From assembly GCA_013399305.1 (NCBI GenBank), contig VXAI01000013.1:7801094-7865093 (forward strand): 64,000 nucleotides of DNA. Reading direction: 5' to 3'. Shown in pieces: positions 62,121 to 64,000 of this stretch (positions within the stretch are counted from its first letter, which is position 1; every line of letters starts with the position of its first letter). Made by a program: the position numbers and the translations under genes. This DNA is from Rostratula benghalensis. Its lineage: Eukaryota > Chordata > Aves > Charadriiformes > Rostratulidae. The notes under the pieces are model-generated. The model was not told the DNA's origin. It made no database searches and saw only the letters and a program-made list of their open reading frames with translations.

Positions 62121-64000
62121 CTGTGGCATAAAATCTGCATTTAAAGACTGCAAACGGGCACCAAGATGAACACAGAAACACATCCAACTGAAATATCCCC
62201 CACGAGATTCTCAAGAAGTACATAGAAGAAGATTTCTAGGTGCTTTACTGTGAGACAAAAAGTAATTTCTCCGTAGATATGACTGATCCCCAAAATGAAA
62301 TGTACTCTTTAACCCTTAAAAAGTGTTTTGGTGTCTATCCTTCTCCAGAGTGAGGAAAGACTTGAGAGTTTCTTCATCCCTAACCTCAGTCATTTCTAAA
62401 CAAAGCTGCATGGGACAAGTTGCAATTCTACTGTGTTTCAAAAACACAGAGCTGTTAAGACTACAAAGCAGCCTTCAGAGGAGCACAGGGCCACAGAGGA
62501 AATAAAGACAATCCAGCACCAGTTTCTTTCATCTTCTCTCTGAAACTGGAAGAAATTACGAGCTTTTGTTCACTTTGTGCACTAGCATGCCTTCTGCCTG
62601 CTACCCTTCTCTTTTCTACATCACCCTCCCACGAAAGCTTGCCCCATAGTCCAAATGTTTTCCGTAACAATCCCAAGAACCTCAGATTAATTTGACAATT
62701 CACTTTCTTGCATGGTACATTTTGACCTGAATACCCCAGTAACCCAGTCAAGGAAAATAGTGTGTTGGTCTGCTCCTGAATTCAGTAGCGCAGGCACCAA
62801 TACACTCACCTGAAAAGTACTGAGAGAAGTGCCTTTACGTACTCTCCACATCCTCTCTGGTTTTAACCAATGCAGAACACGAAACACAAACCCAGCACAC
62901 TTCTGTTTTCCTCCACTGCAATGGGGAGGGAATCAGTAAAGAGCAGAGAGCAGCTGGTACAAAAGGCCTCCCCTGCTCATCAGCATGTGGCTCTCAGGCT
63001 GTCCACAGCAAAGCTTCAACATGACGGGATACTGAAGATTCCCCACAGCCCCCACCAAGGACTTTCACCTTGGCATGTATAAAATTTTCCAGCTTCATTT
63101 AGAACACACCAGTTTAATTCCACCTAACATGATCAGCACAACAAATGAAACAACCAGCAATGCAGACTTTTTCCTCAGGGACAGTAAAAGAGATCTAGTT
63201 CCCTCACAGACCATATCATGCTCTGTATAAACAGGAATAAAACTGGAATAATTCTGTTGGCTAGACTGGAGCGATTCCAACAATACACTAATCAAAATGA
63301 GATCACAAGTTAGCTCAATATATACAAATAGGGACAGCTGCTGGTTTCTATAGCAAAATATAGTAAATAATTAGCATCAGAAATACAAGCAAAAGCAACA
63401 CCTATGTATGATTCAATTACATGCTTCCATGAAAATTACAGGTTCATAATTCTCATTAATTCAACTCAACTAAACAAATTACATCCAAGCAGCAAAGCCA
63501 GCAAAAACATACTATCTCAAAATCAATCACAGAAGCAACAGAAATTCTTACCCAAAACCCACCGCTTTTAAAGTTTTTAAATGTTTTTTAAAAAGTTTTA
63601 AATATCAATATGATACTAAAGAATATTATTTTCCTAGCAGCAGTGTACATAACCGTACAATCAAAACCTTATTTAAGTCACCAGCAACTCATCTTCTTTC
63701 CATTAAGTTGTTTTATGCAGGATCTCAGTCTTTTCTTATGCAAAATTCAAGTAAGACAATCTAATCCATCAGTAATGTCCCCAAGATGGCCTCATATATG
63801 CAATGAATTAAACACTCTCAAATATTTTCTTTTTTTCAAGTGGCAAAGACTCACTACATCCCAATCATGTTTCCCAGATGGTGTCATGAACCTCTTAACA
63901 CTTCATTTCCATCATGTTCCTTGTCTTAAGAAATCTGTTTTCAATCTTTCAAACACAAACAGGCCCTCCGCCCTCTGTCCCCTGATGCTAGATTCAGCTG

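Larger units (their letters stand above)
54834..64000 (-). other. ST7: ST7 intron (at least 9.2 kb, continues out of the window)
   Basis: AT-rich intron DNA with a (TA)n tract (55356-55373), an A-rich stretch (57277-57310), an (AAAAC)n tract (57491-57518) and one orphan exon-like segment (62048-62120). No further ST7 exon could be recognised here on the minus strand. No CR1 copy with a clear tail was seen. The short open frames carry no domains. Confidence 0.8.

Noticed and set aside
1..64000. CRISPR arrays, tRNA/rRNA genes, operons or other prokaryotic features
   Set aside because: None were seen, and intron-exon structure with CR1 repeats shows that the DNA is from a bird nuclear genome.

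Overview
This window is vertebrate genomic DNA, almost certainly from a bird. Several repeats have the 3' end of avian CR1 LINEs (a 'ggtcccttccaacc' core followed by ATTCTATGAT-type octamers), no mammalian Alu/L1-type repeat was recognised, and one LTR resembles a family common in avian genomes. The species cannot be named from the sequence. No bacterial, plasmid or phage features were seen. Most of the window is intron and intergenic DNA, and only about 1.5 kb is protein-coding.

Two genes lie tail to tail. On the + strand are the last three coding exons of WNT2 (2759-3036, 6439-6703, 14394-14623), with consensus splice sites and matching phases. They encode the C-terminal ~256 residues of this secreted, lipid-modified signalling ligand. 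The upstream exons lie before base 1. On the - strand are the last seven coding exons of ST7 (54719-54833, 44397-44469, 42748-42850, 32816-32966, 28196-28288, 24896-25035, 22128-22223). They join in frame with no gaps and encode the C-terminal part of this multipass membrane protein. The 5' half of ST7 lies beyond base 64000. The order and convergent orientation match the WNT2/ST7 neighbourhood of human 7q31.

Layout: 1-2758 WNT2 intron; 2759-14623 WNT2 exons and two introns; about 14624-15625 probable WNT2 3' UTR; about 15.6-21.9 kb intergenic, with a CR1 copy, a G-quadruplex-prone tract beside the only ambiguous base (N at 18086) and a CpG-enriched patch; 21.9-54.8 kb ST7 3' UTR, exons and introns; 54.8-64 kb ST7 intron. 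The introns hold young and old CR1 fragments on both strands, a MIR-like ancient SINE, an LTR fragment abutting a CR1 tail, homopolymer runs and short microsatellites.

No wholly new biological system was found. The items most worth a second look are a minus-strand terminal-exon-like or retroposed 3'-end-like structure inside the last WNT2 intron (11183-11473), an orphan exon-like segment on the ST7 sense strand (62048-62120), the CpG-rich intergenic patch, and an eroded CR1 open-frame remnant at 40.56-41.6 kb.
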